Shown: piece by piece, positions 49,436-55,083 of the stretch
Layout: every line of letters starts with the position of its first letter
Position numbering within the stretch: position 1 is the stretch's first letter
Virus record (IMG/VR): IMGVR_UViG_3300023284_000540
Coordinates: 1-55,083 of that record
Length of the DNA stretch: 55,083 bases
Source of the DNA: a virus
Direction: 5' to 3' (one strand)
Position numbers and translations under genes: made by a program
Notes under the pieces: generated by a model
Told to the model about the DNA's origin: nothing
Databases searched by the model: none
What the model saw: the letters and a program-made list of their open reading frames with translations, nothing else

Positions 49436-49648
49436 ATGTTTTTTTTGAGAGAGATATCGAAAAGGGATGTAAACAAAGCAATTTTCTGGGCCAATGGTCG
49501 GCCTTATCTCACGGCTGATTTCATAGGTCGGATAATACCTCAAGATGTAGGCAAACGGGTTCACCTTGTAGGGGAGAATGTGCTGCAAGTTGAAAACGCA
49601 GAACAATTCGCTGCTCGAATGGGAAATAAAAGCAATAAAAAGACTTGA
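49436..49648 (+). CDS. Small hypothetical protein
   Basis: 70 residues (FLREISKRDVNKAIFWANG, IIPQDVGKRVHLVGENVLQV), basic C-terminus. GGAGGGAATA precedes the ATG. The -35 of the next promoter overlaps its stop. No family recognised. Confidence 0.65.
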   Translation: MFFLREISKRDVNKAIFWANGRPYLTADFIGRIIPQDVGKRVHLVGENVLQVENAEQFAARMGNKSNKKT

Positions 49649-49673
49649 CAAGGTTTTACAATCATGCTAAAAT
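49645..49673 (+). promoter_or_regulatory. Strong promoter, rightward (CTCACGTA family)
   Basis: CTTGACA, 17-bp spacer ending TCATGC, TAAAAT, followed by CTCACGTAGTTACACAG. Same -10 and downstream design as promoters at 8289-8317 and 21264-21292 on the other strand. Confidence 0.85.
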
Positions 49674-49714
49674 CTCACGTAGTTACACAGAAGGACCCAC
49701 ACACACCAGCCAGT

Positions 49715-49939
49715 ATGATTCCAGTGACTCAGCCAAGCCGCTCTGAGTGTCGCATTTGCGGCTGCAAACGGGTTGCTTACGCTGTAAATAATTTGGGCTA
49801 TTGTGTCAGCCACAAGCGAAAAGCAGTCAGAGCCATGAAAATCCGGCTGAGTGTCAAGTTTCGGGTTACAAAATCAAATCGGTTTAATGACCCTACTGAC
49901 CCGGATAATCCTAACAACAATCCTGATATGAGAGGATAG
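49715..49939 (+). CDS. Small zinc-finger protein
   Basis: 74 residues from the ATG at 49715 (an earlier in-frame ATG at 49664 overlaps the -10 box). CRICGCKRVAYAVNNLGYC then SHKRKAVRAM holds four Cys/His in zinc-finger spacing, followed by a basic region and an Asn/Asp/Pro-rich tail. First gene after the promoter; possible DNA-binding role. Confidence 0.6.
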   Translation: MIPVTQPSRSECRICGCKRVAYAVNNLGYCVSHKRKAVRAMKIRLSVKFRVTKSNRFNDPTDPDNPNNNPDMRG

Positions 49940-50266
49940 ATGATGGTGGAATTCAAGCAGCATCCTAGGTTTCCCAATATAGTATGCTCATCTGACGGGC
50001 GCGTTTTCATCCATAAGAAAGGATGGAGGAGAGGCGGACCAGACGGCATCACTTACCTAGCTATAGATTGGTGGGTGGGTCCGCGCTCGGACAAAGTTAA
50101 CAGGATTGTTCAGTACATACACAGACTGGTCGCTGAGACTTTTGGAGAAAGTATCATGAGCATGGATGTGGATCACCTGGATTTTAACAAACAAAATAAC
50201 AATTGTCATAATCTGAAAGCTAGCCATGCCTCCGATAACAGAGGCAGAAGTAGTAAAGGCAAATAG
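49940..50266 (+). CDS. HNH endonuclease
   Basis: 108 residues. An N-terminal NUMOD4-like segment (FKQHPRFPNIVCSSDGRVF) and the HNH signature IHRLVAETFGE...MDVDHLDFNKQNNNCHNLKA. Free-standing phage HNH enzymes of this type are often homing endonucleases. Directly follows the upstream stop with GAGAGGATAG. Confidence 0.85.
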   Translation: MMVEFKQHPRFPNIVCSSDGRVFIHKKGWRRGGPDGITYLAIDWWVGPRSDKVNRIVQYIHRLVAETFGESIMSMDVDHLDFNKQNNNCHNLKASHASDNRGRSSKGK

Positions 50267-50306
50267 TTGTTAACTCGTTTACTTTCTATAGTTTAAGGAG
50301 GTCAAG

Positions 50307-50579
50307 ATGAATCAGGGTGTTGCGATAAAGGTGCATCTTTCAGAGGAGGACCTAATTGCTCTCCGAAGTATACAGAGGCGGATCGGGGGCAGCCGATTGG
50401 TCCCAGGGCCGTCAATACATTCTCTGATCCTCAAAGCCATACGGCTATATTATACCGAGTGCCTTGAGGGGGTTGATGGGGTTGGTGCCGAGAAGGCGCT
50501 GGGAGATAGCTGGGAAGAGGGTTGGCGCAATGACATTGACAGAAAGCACCGATACCCAGGAGAGGAGCCTACGCAATGA
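50307..50579 (+). CDS. Small hypothetical protein
   Basis: 90 residues with an excellent AAGGAGGTC ribosome binding site. IKVHLSEEDLIALRSIQRR then IHSLILKAIRLYY resembles a ribbon-helix-helix-like strand-helix-helix order, so DNA binding is possible. Acidic C-terminus. Confidence 0.65.
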   Translation: MNQGVAIKVHLSEEDLIALRSIQRRIGGSRLVPGPSIHSLILKAIRLYYTECLEGVDGVGAEKALGDSWEEGWRNDIDRKHRYPGEEPTQ

Positions 50580-50797
50580 ATATACCCATAGATCAGGCCC
50601 TATTATGCGTCAATTGTGAGTGCATAGTTGACATTGACCCTGAGTCCAAGGGTACGCGCTGCATTCATTACGGGAGCAGAGGTGTAGTTCTCTTGGCCAT
50701 TCTCCTGTCAGAGAGCAAGGCATGGCCCCATGATGTAATCATTACACCCTTAAGCGAGACTTTAGCTGTTAAAACTGACAGGGAAAAGGAGAAATAA
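50576..50797 (+). CDS. Small Cys-containing hypothetical protein
   Basis: 73 residues. CVNCECIVDIDPESKGTRCIHYG suggests a small metal site. Starts by ATGA overlap. Site 26 encodes HDVIITP in frame. Function unknown. Confidence 0.6.
   Translation: MNIPIDQALLCVNCECIVDIDPESKGTRCIHYGSRGVVLLAILLSESKAWPHDVIITPLSETLAVKTDREKEK
50734..50746. promoter_or_regulatory. Palindromic operator-like site 26
   Basis: TGTAATCATTACA, exact. Inside the gene at 50576-50797, read in frame as VIIT. Confidence 0.9.
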
Positions 50798-50799
50798 CA

Positions 50800-50886
50800 A
50801 TGATCTTTATATGGGCCATTGTATTCGGCTCGTTCGTCTCAGGCTTCCTTTGTGGGTATATTTATAGTACCAGCCGCAGGTCCTAG
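50800..50886 (+). CDS. Very small membrane protein
   Basis: 28 residues (MIFIWAIVFGSFVSGFLCGY, then IYSTSRRS), one transmembrane helix with a basic end. AAGGAG lies upstream. Short but well-formed. Confidence 0.6.
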   Translation: MIFIWAIVFGSFVSGFLCGYIYSTSRRS

Positions 50887-50920
50887 TGTAAATTGAGACC
50901 GATAGTACCCTATTATTTGA

Positions 50921-50949
50921 TTGACAACCAGACAGACCTTTGATAGATT
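50921..50949 (+). promoter_or_regulatory. Predicted promoter of the ParB-like gene
   Basis: TTGACA, 17-bp spacer, TAGATT, about 40 bp before the gene. No palindromic site overlaps it. Confidence 0.65.
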
Positions 50950-50990
50950 CGGCCTAGTAGTTAAATCTAACCTAGCAAGGAGAACAAAAC

Positions 50991-52265
50991 ATGGCAAAGA
51001 AGAGAGCAATGGTTTCTCAAAAGGAGGGGACCCTTGCATACCTGGAACCAGAAAGTATCGAGATGAGCGAGAATACCCGATTCGGCCTGAAGCAGAGCAG
51101 GGTTGACTCGATAGCTCAGAGCATCATGGAAATGGGGGGAGTCATGGTCCCTGGAGAGGTGGATGAGTTGGACCATCCGATTGGCGACTACCGCTACCGG
51201 CTCACGGCTGGGGCCTACCGCTTAGTAGCCATATTGCAGGTGAACAGGGAAGGGGCCGGACTGTTATTTCCAGCGATGATAGTTTCCCCCGCTAATGCAG
51301 AGGAGAGGCTGAGGCGGCAACTGACGGAAAACATGGAGCGGGAGAACCAGACCCCGATGGATCAGGCGACGGCCATCCGGCAACTGCTTGACAATGGGGT
51401 GGCTAAGATGGAAATTCGCAACATCTTCTCCCGCCCTGGAGGGCGCAAGGGCGTGAGAACTCAGCCTGCATCCAACTCGTTCATCAATATGACCTTATCG
51501 TTCCTCGACCTTCCCAAAGACACCCAGCGCAAGATTCATGAAGGTGCCGTGGGCGTGGCCGCTGCCTACCAGCTTACGAGGGTTCCACCAGACAAGAGAG
51601 AGGAAGTCCTGGAGAAGGCAGAGAAGGAGCGCGAAGCCGAGGTGAAAAAGGCGGAGAAGGAAGAGGAAAAGTTCCTGGCTAGCGAGAAAAAGGGCCAGGG
51701 CGCCATCGAGAAACAACAGGATATGGAAAGGGACCTTGAGGTGGCCAAGGAAACACTTGCCAAGGCAGAAAAGAATCTTGCCGACAGGACTGAACTGGAG
51801 GTTGCGGCCTATAAGGAGAAGGCTTCTCTAAAACCCAGCTCCGCCCCCAAGAAGACCCTGGAGAAGCTGAACGAGCAGTTTCGAGCCGCTGAGGCCGAAG
51901 CCAAAACGGCACGCCGGGCAGTGGAGGTTGCCCGCAATGCCGTAGTCAAGCGAGAGGACAAAACCGCCAAGGCTACTGAGGTTGCAGAGGCCAAGCCTGA
52001 GAAGGACAAGAAGGCCAAGGTCGTCAAACTAGGACCTGAGCACATCAAGAAAGCGGCCAAGCAGACTGGGGCATCAACTGGGCTCGTTGCTCCGAGTTCC
52101 AAGAACATAAGGGATACGTTCAGGACTCTGGCCCTACCGCCTGACTGCAAGACGAGGCGGATAGGCAAGGCACTTGTTCGGTTCGGAGCCGGTACGACAA
52201 CCGAGAACCAGCTCATTGAGGAAATCCAGGCAGTCGTGGGTGAGGTTCCCAAGAGCAAGAAATAG
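50991..52265 (+). CDS. ParB/KorB-like DNA-binding protein with long coiled coil
   Basis: 424 residues. Residues 15-135 carry the ParB N-domain boxes: YRYRLTAGAYRLVAI (box II, but GAYR instead of GERR) and ENMERENQTPMDQATAI (box III, close to ENLQREdLnPlEeA). Residues 137-200 fit a ParB/KorB helix-turn-helix (IRNIFSRPGGRKG, INMTLSFLDLPKDTQRKIHE). Residues 200-335 are a Lys/Glu/Ala-rich coiled coil, then a basic C-terminal domain. The altered box II may mean no CTP hydrolysis. With its own promoter and 27 palindromic sites in the genome it is a prime candidate for the site-binding protein. No ParA partner was recognised. Confidence 0.8.
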   Translation: MAKKRAMVSQKEGTLAYLEPESIEMSENTRFGLKQSRVDSIAQSIMEMGGVMVPGEVDELDHPIGDYRYRLTAGAYRLVAILQVNREGAGLLFPAMIVSPANAEERLRRQLTENMERENQTPMDQATAIRQLLDNGVAKMEIRNIFSRPGGRKGVRTQPASNSFINMTLSFLDLPKDTQRKIHEGAVGVAAAYQLTRVPPDKREEVLEKAEKEREAEVKKAEKEEEKFLASEKKGQGAIEKQQDMERDLEVAKETLAKAEKNLADRTELEVAAYKEKASLKPSSAPKKTLEKLNEQFRAAEAEAKTARRAVEVARNAVVKREDKTAKATEVAEAKPEKDKKAKVVKLGPEHIKKAAKQTGASTGLVAPSSKNIRDTFRTLALPPDCKTRRIGKALVRFGAGTTTENQLIEEIQAVVGEVPKSKK

Positions 52266-52294
52266 TCTTTGCTGGCTCCTGGAGAGGAGCAACA

Positions 52295-52378
52295 ATGGAG
52301 CAGGATATAATGCTAGTATTAGGTGTCATAGTCTGTTTCATACTTTTTTGTGCATTTATCTTGGATATGCGGAGATGA
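52295..52378 (+). CDS. Very small membrane protein
   Basis: 27 residues (MEQDIMLVLGVIVCFILFCA, then FILDMRR), single transmembrane helix. GGAGAGGAGC precedes the ATG. Comparable with the 28-residue protein upstream of the ParB-like gene; may be holin-like or regulatory. Confidence 0.6.
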   Translation: MEQDIMLVLGVIVCFILFCAFILDMRR

Positions 52379-52382
52379 ACCC

Positions 52383-52592
52383 ATGACAAAAGTAGAAATA
52401 TATTTCTTTGATCGCAGGGGAATAGTTCAGCGTTACGTCACAATGTCTAATAGATCGGCACCCTCGTTGATCCGAAGCATCCTAAAGTATGGGTTTGCGG
52501 ACTGTAGTGACTTCAGGGAAAGGACTATAGCCCCAGGTGCGATTCTGGAGCTAGGGGAGATAAAGGATACTAGGAAGGCGGGAGGACCATGA
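52383..52592 (+). CDS. Small hypothetical protein
   Basis: 69 residues from the ATG at 52383 behind GGAGATGAACCC. Beta-alpha-beta-like (KVEIYFFDRRGIVQRYVTMS, ERTIAPGAILELGEIKDT). Overlaps the endolysin start (ATGA). Function unknown. Confidence 0.65.
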   Translation: MTKVEIYFFDRRGIVQRYVTMSNRSAPSLIRSILKYGFADCSDFRERTIAPGAILELGEIKDTRKAGGP

Positions 52593-53035
52593 CAGAGCAT
52601 TTCACGAGGAAAGAGTTCGAGAAGGGCGGGGCTATACCACTGAAAGCACTGGACTTACTGGCTGACTTTAGCCAGACCATCCTGGAGCCCATCAGGTCCA
52701 AGTTCGGCAAGCCTGTGCATATCACTAGTGGCCATAGGAGCGTAAAGTACAATAGGAAAGTAGGCGGGGCCTCTAACAGCCAGCATGTCTACACTAGGGA
52801 AATGTGCGCTGCTGATATTACGATCCCAGGTGTTCTGCTACAAGAGGTATTCGATTGGATCAGACTGAAATCAAAGCTGCCATTCGATCAGGTTATCCTT
52901 GAGAGGGGAAAGCAGGCTAGGCATGAGGCTGATGATTGTATTCATATCTCATATGTCAGGGGACCGCGTAGGGTGGCGTTGGAAGGATCGACTCACGGGA
53001 CAGGGGGTTACAAGAAGGTGGAAGTTAAAACCTAG
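52589..53035 (+). CDS. Endolysin, peptidase M15A family
   Basis: 148 residues. VHITSGHRSVKYNRKVGGAS, SQHVYTREMCAADI and DDCIHISYV contain the zinc ligands and catalytic residues (His, Asp, His) of the M15 D-Ala-D-Ala carboxypeptidase/L-alanyl-D-glutamate endopeptidase group used as phage endolysins. Far from the putative holin genes. Its 3' end overlaps a convergent small gene by 11 nt. Confidence 0.9.
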   Translation: MTEHFTRKEFEKGGAIPLKALDLLADFSQTILEPIRSKFGKPVHITSGHRSVKYNRKVGGASNSQHVYTREMCAADITIPGVLLQEVFDWIRLKSKLPFDQVILERGKQARHEADDCIHISYVRGPRRVALEGSTHGTGGYKKVEVKT

Positions 53036-53174
53036 TCCCTAAAGTTTCCTCTAGAGTCTTTATTTCATTCTTCAGCTTGACAATCTCTAGCTCAGACTCA
53101 GTACAACCAGGGCAATGCTGATTATCCCTGATTCTGCCATCAGCCTCAACAAACATCAATCCTTCACAGTCCAT
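53025..53174 (-). CDS. Small acidic coiled-coil protein
   Basis: 49 residues from the ATG at 53174 (GGAGG five bases upstream, overlapping the upstream stop as TAATG). Contains HCPGC and a C-terminal helix (ELEIVKLKNEIKTLEETL). Convergently overlaps the endolysin end. Confidence 0.65.
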   Translation of the reverse strand: MDCEGLMFVEADGRIRDNQHCPGCTESELEIVKLKNEIKTLEETLGTRF

Positions 53175-53407
53175 TAGTTCCTCCCGGTCCATCCCATACT
53201 ATATTTAGTATGCAAGTATGCTAATTCTAGTATGTCCTCTTTATCCGGCATATCGTACCTACAGGCCAGGTCCGATATTCTCCAATTGGTCTCAATACCA
53301 AAACAGTCCATGATTTGTATCCTGAACCCGCTCACACCTCTGGTCAGGGCTATAAGTAGTACTGACTTGGGTGTATTGGGATGTGAGAATACCTTTGCAA
53401 TGAACAT
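53174..53407 (-). CDS. Small hypothetical protein
   Basis: 77 residues, mixed (MFIAKVFSHPNTPKSVLLIAL, FGIETNWRISDLACRYDMPDKE). No clear ribosome binding site. Operator-like site 27 is 11 bp upstream of the start. No family recognised. Confidence 0.6.
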   Translation of the reverse strand: MFIAKVFSHPNTPKSVLLIALTRGVSGFRIQIMDCFGIETNWRISDLACRYDMPDKEDILELAYLHTKYSMGWTGRN

Positions 53408-53417
53408 GATAGAGATA

Positions 53418-53430
53418 TGTAATGATTACA
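53418..53430. promoter_or_regulatory. Palindromic operator-like site 27
   Basis: TGTAATGATTACA, exact. On the minus strand it provides the TAA stop of the gene at 53426-53746. Confidence 0.9.
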
Positions 53431-53746
53431 CTGCCCACAGGAGGCTGATGACCTCGCCCTTATTGACCCTGACTCTGTGGTTGGACAAGTTGAATACATA
53501 GGTCACAACAGGGCCGTCTGATAAGAGCCCTTGATCTACTATAAAGTTTTTGGTAATAAACACTCCAGGGGATCGTAACAGTATAACTCTATCCTCGTTA
53601 CATTTCAGCTCGCATCCATGCTGTACAGTACCGTAACACATACCTGGGACTTCTATACTTGTGGATGCCATGAGTTCTAACATAGCACCCTTTGGCAAGT
53701 CAATTCTAATCTCGTCTCCTCTATCAGGCCGCAGAATAAGGGCCAT
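53426..53746 (-). CDS. dUTPase/dCTP deaminase-fold-like protein
   Basis: 106 residues. RPDRGDEIRIDLPKGAMLEL, LLRSPGVFITKNFIVDQGLL and VFNLSNHRVRVNKGEVISLL resemble the beta-rich dUTPase/dCTP deaminase fold, but the protein is short and the catalytic motifs are not clear. If related, it could keep uracil out of phage DNA alongside the UDG. Tentative. Confidence 0.5.
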   Translation of the reverse strand: MALILRPDRGDEIRIDLPKGAMLELMASTSIEVPGMCYGTVQHGCELKCNEDRVILLRSPGVFITKNFIVDQGLLSDGPVVTYVFNLSNHRVRVNKGEVISLLWAV

Positions 53747-53747
53747 G

Positions 53748-54116
53748 CTAACTCCTGGCTTTGCGGGACAGCTTTACAGCTCTTTCCATAGGTAACTTAT
53801 GGGCTCTGAATAGGTGCATATGGAGACCTTTTGTCTGGTAGTGGATCTTGCATTTTGGACAAGGGATCCTTAATCGTGCCTCATCTCGTGCGCTGCCAGC
53901 CACCGCCACTTCCGATAGCTGCTTAGCTCCTGCGGGGGAGCCAGGTGGCAATATGGGCAAGCGATCCACAGTCCTCTTCCCCGTACCGAGAAGTAGTTGT
54001 GCCATCCTCTCGGTAAGTATTGATTGAGATATGCCATTGTCTCTCGCATAGTCTTCGAGTTTCGCGAGGTGGTATCCATAGTTGAACGCGACGTGGTTGT
54101 TTTCTTCATGATTCAT
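53748..54116 (-). CDS. Zinc-finger hypothetical protein
   Basis: 122 residues with a C-terminal C2H2 finger (CPKCKIHYQTKGLHMHLFRAH) and a helical N-terminus. AAAGGAGGAG precedes the ATG. Likely nucleic-acid binding; target unknown. Confidence 0.7.
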   Translation of the reverse strand: MNHEENNHVAFNYGYHLAKLEDYARDNGISQSILTERMAQLLLGTGKRTVDRLPILPPGSPAGAKQLSEVAVAGSARDEARLRIPCPKCKIHYQTKGLHMHLFRAHKLPMERAVKLSRKARS

Positions 54117-54166
54117 TCACTCCTCCTTTGTCAATCTTAGCTAGACTATCCCTGGCAGAGTCCTGC

Positions 54167-54355
54167 TCAATCTGGACCCATCAGTTTGCCCAAAATAACT
54201 CTAGCAGAATCCCGCTCAGTCTGGACGATCCTCTTCAGTCTGTCCATTTTCTCTATAATATTCTCCAGATGGACTATCCCATCTGAAACTATTTCTATAA
54301 ACCTCTCCTGGTGTTCGAGTTCTTTTCTCAGCCTGACGATATCTTGGGCGTCCAC
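54167..54355 (-). CDS. Small coiled-coil protein, possibly truncated by frameshift
   Basis: 62 residues from a GTG behind GGAGTAGCCC. Helical (RLRKELEHQERFIEIVSDGI, IIEKMDRLKRIVQTERDSAR). Just downstream, 54119-54176 carries in the +1 frame a near-copy of the VQTERDSAR segment (QIEQDSARDSLAKI) that runs to the next gene, suggesting a short duplication and a frameshift that shortened the protein. Confidence 0.6.
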   Translation of the reverse strand: MDAQDIVRLRKELEHQERFIEIVSDGIVHLENIIEKMDRLKRIVQTERDSARVILGKLMGPD

Positions 54356-54358
54356 GGG

Positions 54359-54823
54359 CTACTCCTCCTTCGGCGGTGTGATCCGCAGAGTGTAAACAGG
54401 CGTGACCTGGGTGGAAGCCTCGATGACCCCAGGGCTAACTCCATGAGATAGAAGGAGTTCCGCCTTTATAGTAGACCGTGGAGCATTGAAATAATTGACT
54501 AGATTATCAGCCACCATGACCTTGCTAATCCCATAGGAGCCCACGATCTTCTTCATGGCGTCAGATATCTCCTTCTTCTTCCCCGTAGCCTCTTTCTCCT
54601 GGACGCTCCATTCCAGGTATTCACCGACCATCTGCTTCATCTGCCGCTGCTCTGCTCTGTCCTCGATCAATTCCTTCAATTCAGGGACGCGCTCCTCCTC
54701 TTTAGGTGGAGGTGGGGGAGTCTTGTCCTTAGGTACCATGCTGGCCCCAGAGCCCACGGCCTGCCTGAGTTTGGACTTCATCTCCTTGACCTTCGCTGTG
54801 CTCGTAAGTGCTCTAACTGCCAT
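54359..54823 (-). CDS. Conserved phage hypothetical protein
   Basis: 154 residues. Basic N-terminus, a Pro-rich spacer (KDKTPPPPPKEEE), helical middle and a C-terminal domain (VNYFNAPRSTIKAELLLSHG, STQVTPVYTLRI) that I recall from other phages near polymerases. AGAGGAGG precedes the ATG. First gene of the leftward operon that begins at the promoter 54851-54879. Confidence 0.7.
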   Translation of the reverse strand: MAVRALTSTAKVKEMKSKLRQAVGSGASMVPKDKTPPPPPKEEERVPELKELIEDRAEQRQMKQMVGEYLEWSVQEKEATGKKKEISDAMKKIVGSYGISKVMVADNLVNYFNAPRSTIKAELLLSHGVSPGVIEASTQVTPVYTLRITPPKEE

Positions 54824-54850
54824 AGTTTAACCTCCTCTGTGTACAGTATG

Positions 54851-54879
54851 AGTATGACACACAAGCATACCATTGTCAA
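54851..54879 (-). promoter_or_regulatory. Predicted promoter, leftward
   Basis: On the minus strand CTTGACA, 17-bp spacer, CATACT. The -35 overlaps the stop codon of the junction-spanning gene. Drives 54359-54823 and following genes. Confidence 0.7.
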
Positions 54880-55083
54880 GCCTTATTTTTAACAGATCGT
54901 GATTTCTTTGCGCTCAGGATGACATAAGGTGGATTAAACTCCGGCACCCCTGCGCGGCGGCCTGTCATCCAACGGCGCACATAAACCTGACGTGGATCAG
55001 TCTTGCCTCCCGTAAGCACGTTAGGGATGACTTCGAGCAGAGCATGAGCGGCAAAATCTCGATGGTAATCCATGTCACATTCT
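54876..55083 (-). CDS. Hypothetical protein, C-terminal part of the junction-spanning gene
   Basis: C-terminal end of the gene that starts at 899. Bases 54940-55083 duplicate 1-144, so only 54876-54939 is additional sequence. The C-terminus is basic (ends KKSRSVKNKA). Its TGA stop overlaps the TTGACA -35 box of the promoter for the next leftward gene (54359-54823), showing very compact packing and supporting the circular join. Confidence 0.8.
   Translation of the reverse strand, partial: ECDMDYHRDFAAHALLEVIPNVLTGGKTDPRQVYVRRWMTGRRAGVPEFNPPYVILSAKKSRSVKNKA
54940..55083. repeat. Terminal direct repeat, right copy
   Basis: Exact copy of bases 1-144. See the left copy for interpretation. Confidence 0.95.

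Noticed and set aside
1-55083. CRISPR array
   Set aside because: The palindrome copies are scattered about 2 kb apart and are only 13 bp, not clustered with spacers; no other regular repeat-spacer array was seen.

Overview
The window is a complete, circularly permuted genome of a tailed, siphovirus-type bacteriophage. Bases 1-144 are repeated exactly at 54940-55083, and one gene reads in frame across that junction, so the unit length is 54,939 bp. Terminase, portal, capsid protease with nested scaffold, HK97-type capsid, connectors, tail tube, frameshifted tail chaperone, long tape measure and a J-like tail tip are present; no tail-sheath gene was recognised. The host is a bacterium using GGAGG-type ribosome binding sites and TTGACA/TATAAT-type promoters. 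One junction-spanning gene recalls a protein type I associate from memory with Acidobacteriota genomes, which is only a weak host hint. No integrase or tRNA gene was recognised.

Layout. (1) 53.0-55.1 kb plus 0-14.3 kb, minus strand: small early genes, a split family A DNA polymerase (UDG-exonuclease ORF and polymerase ORF), ERCC4-type nuclease, Sak4-like ATPase, PD-(D/E)XK nuclease, XPD/DinG-like helicase, two HTH proteins, and an approximately 490-nt highly structured RNA at 10.07-10.56 kb. (2) 14.4-44.6 kb, minus strand: the virion operon, transcribed from about 44.7 kb leftward: terminase, a cassette of membrane and exported proteins, portal, protease/scaffold, capsid, connectors, a glycosyl/methyl-transferase cassette, tail genes. 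(3) 44.7-53.0 kb, plus strand: a divergently transcribed Cys/HTH repressor candidate with a leaderless promoter, a 430-bp repeat-rich non-coding region, many small genes, a zinc peptidase, an HNH nuclease, a ParB/KorB-like protein and an M15 endolysin.

The most striking feature is a 13-bp palindrome, TGTAATSATTACA (extended RTGTAATSATTACAY), found 27 times (25 exact, two with one mismatch) and spread over the whole genome about every 2 kb. One copy overlaps the -10 element of the leftward virion-operon promoter and another overlaps the -10 of an HTH gene; others lie in intergenic gaps, supply stop codons (4), touch start codons (2) or sit inside genes (10), where they are always read in one frame as Val-Ile/Met-Ile-Thr. 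Format, number and spread resemble both mycobacteriophage L5 'stoperators' and the 13-bp KorB operators of plasmid RK2. With a ParB/KorB-like gene, HTH repressor candidates and no visible integrase, this suggests a temperate phage kept as a plasmid under a genome-wide repressor/partition array; that functional reading is inference.
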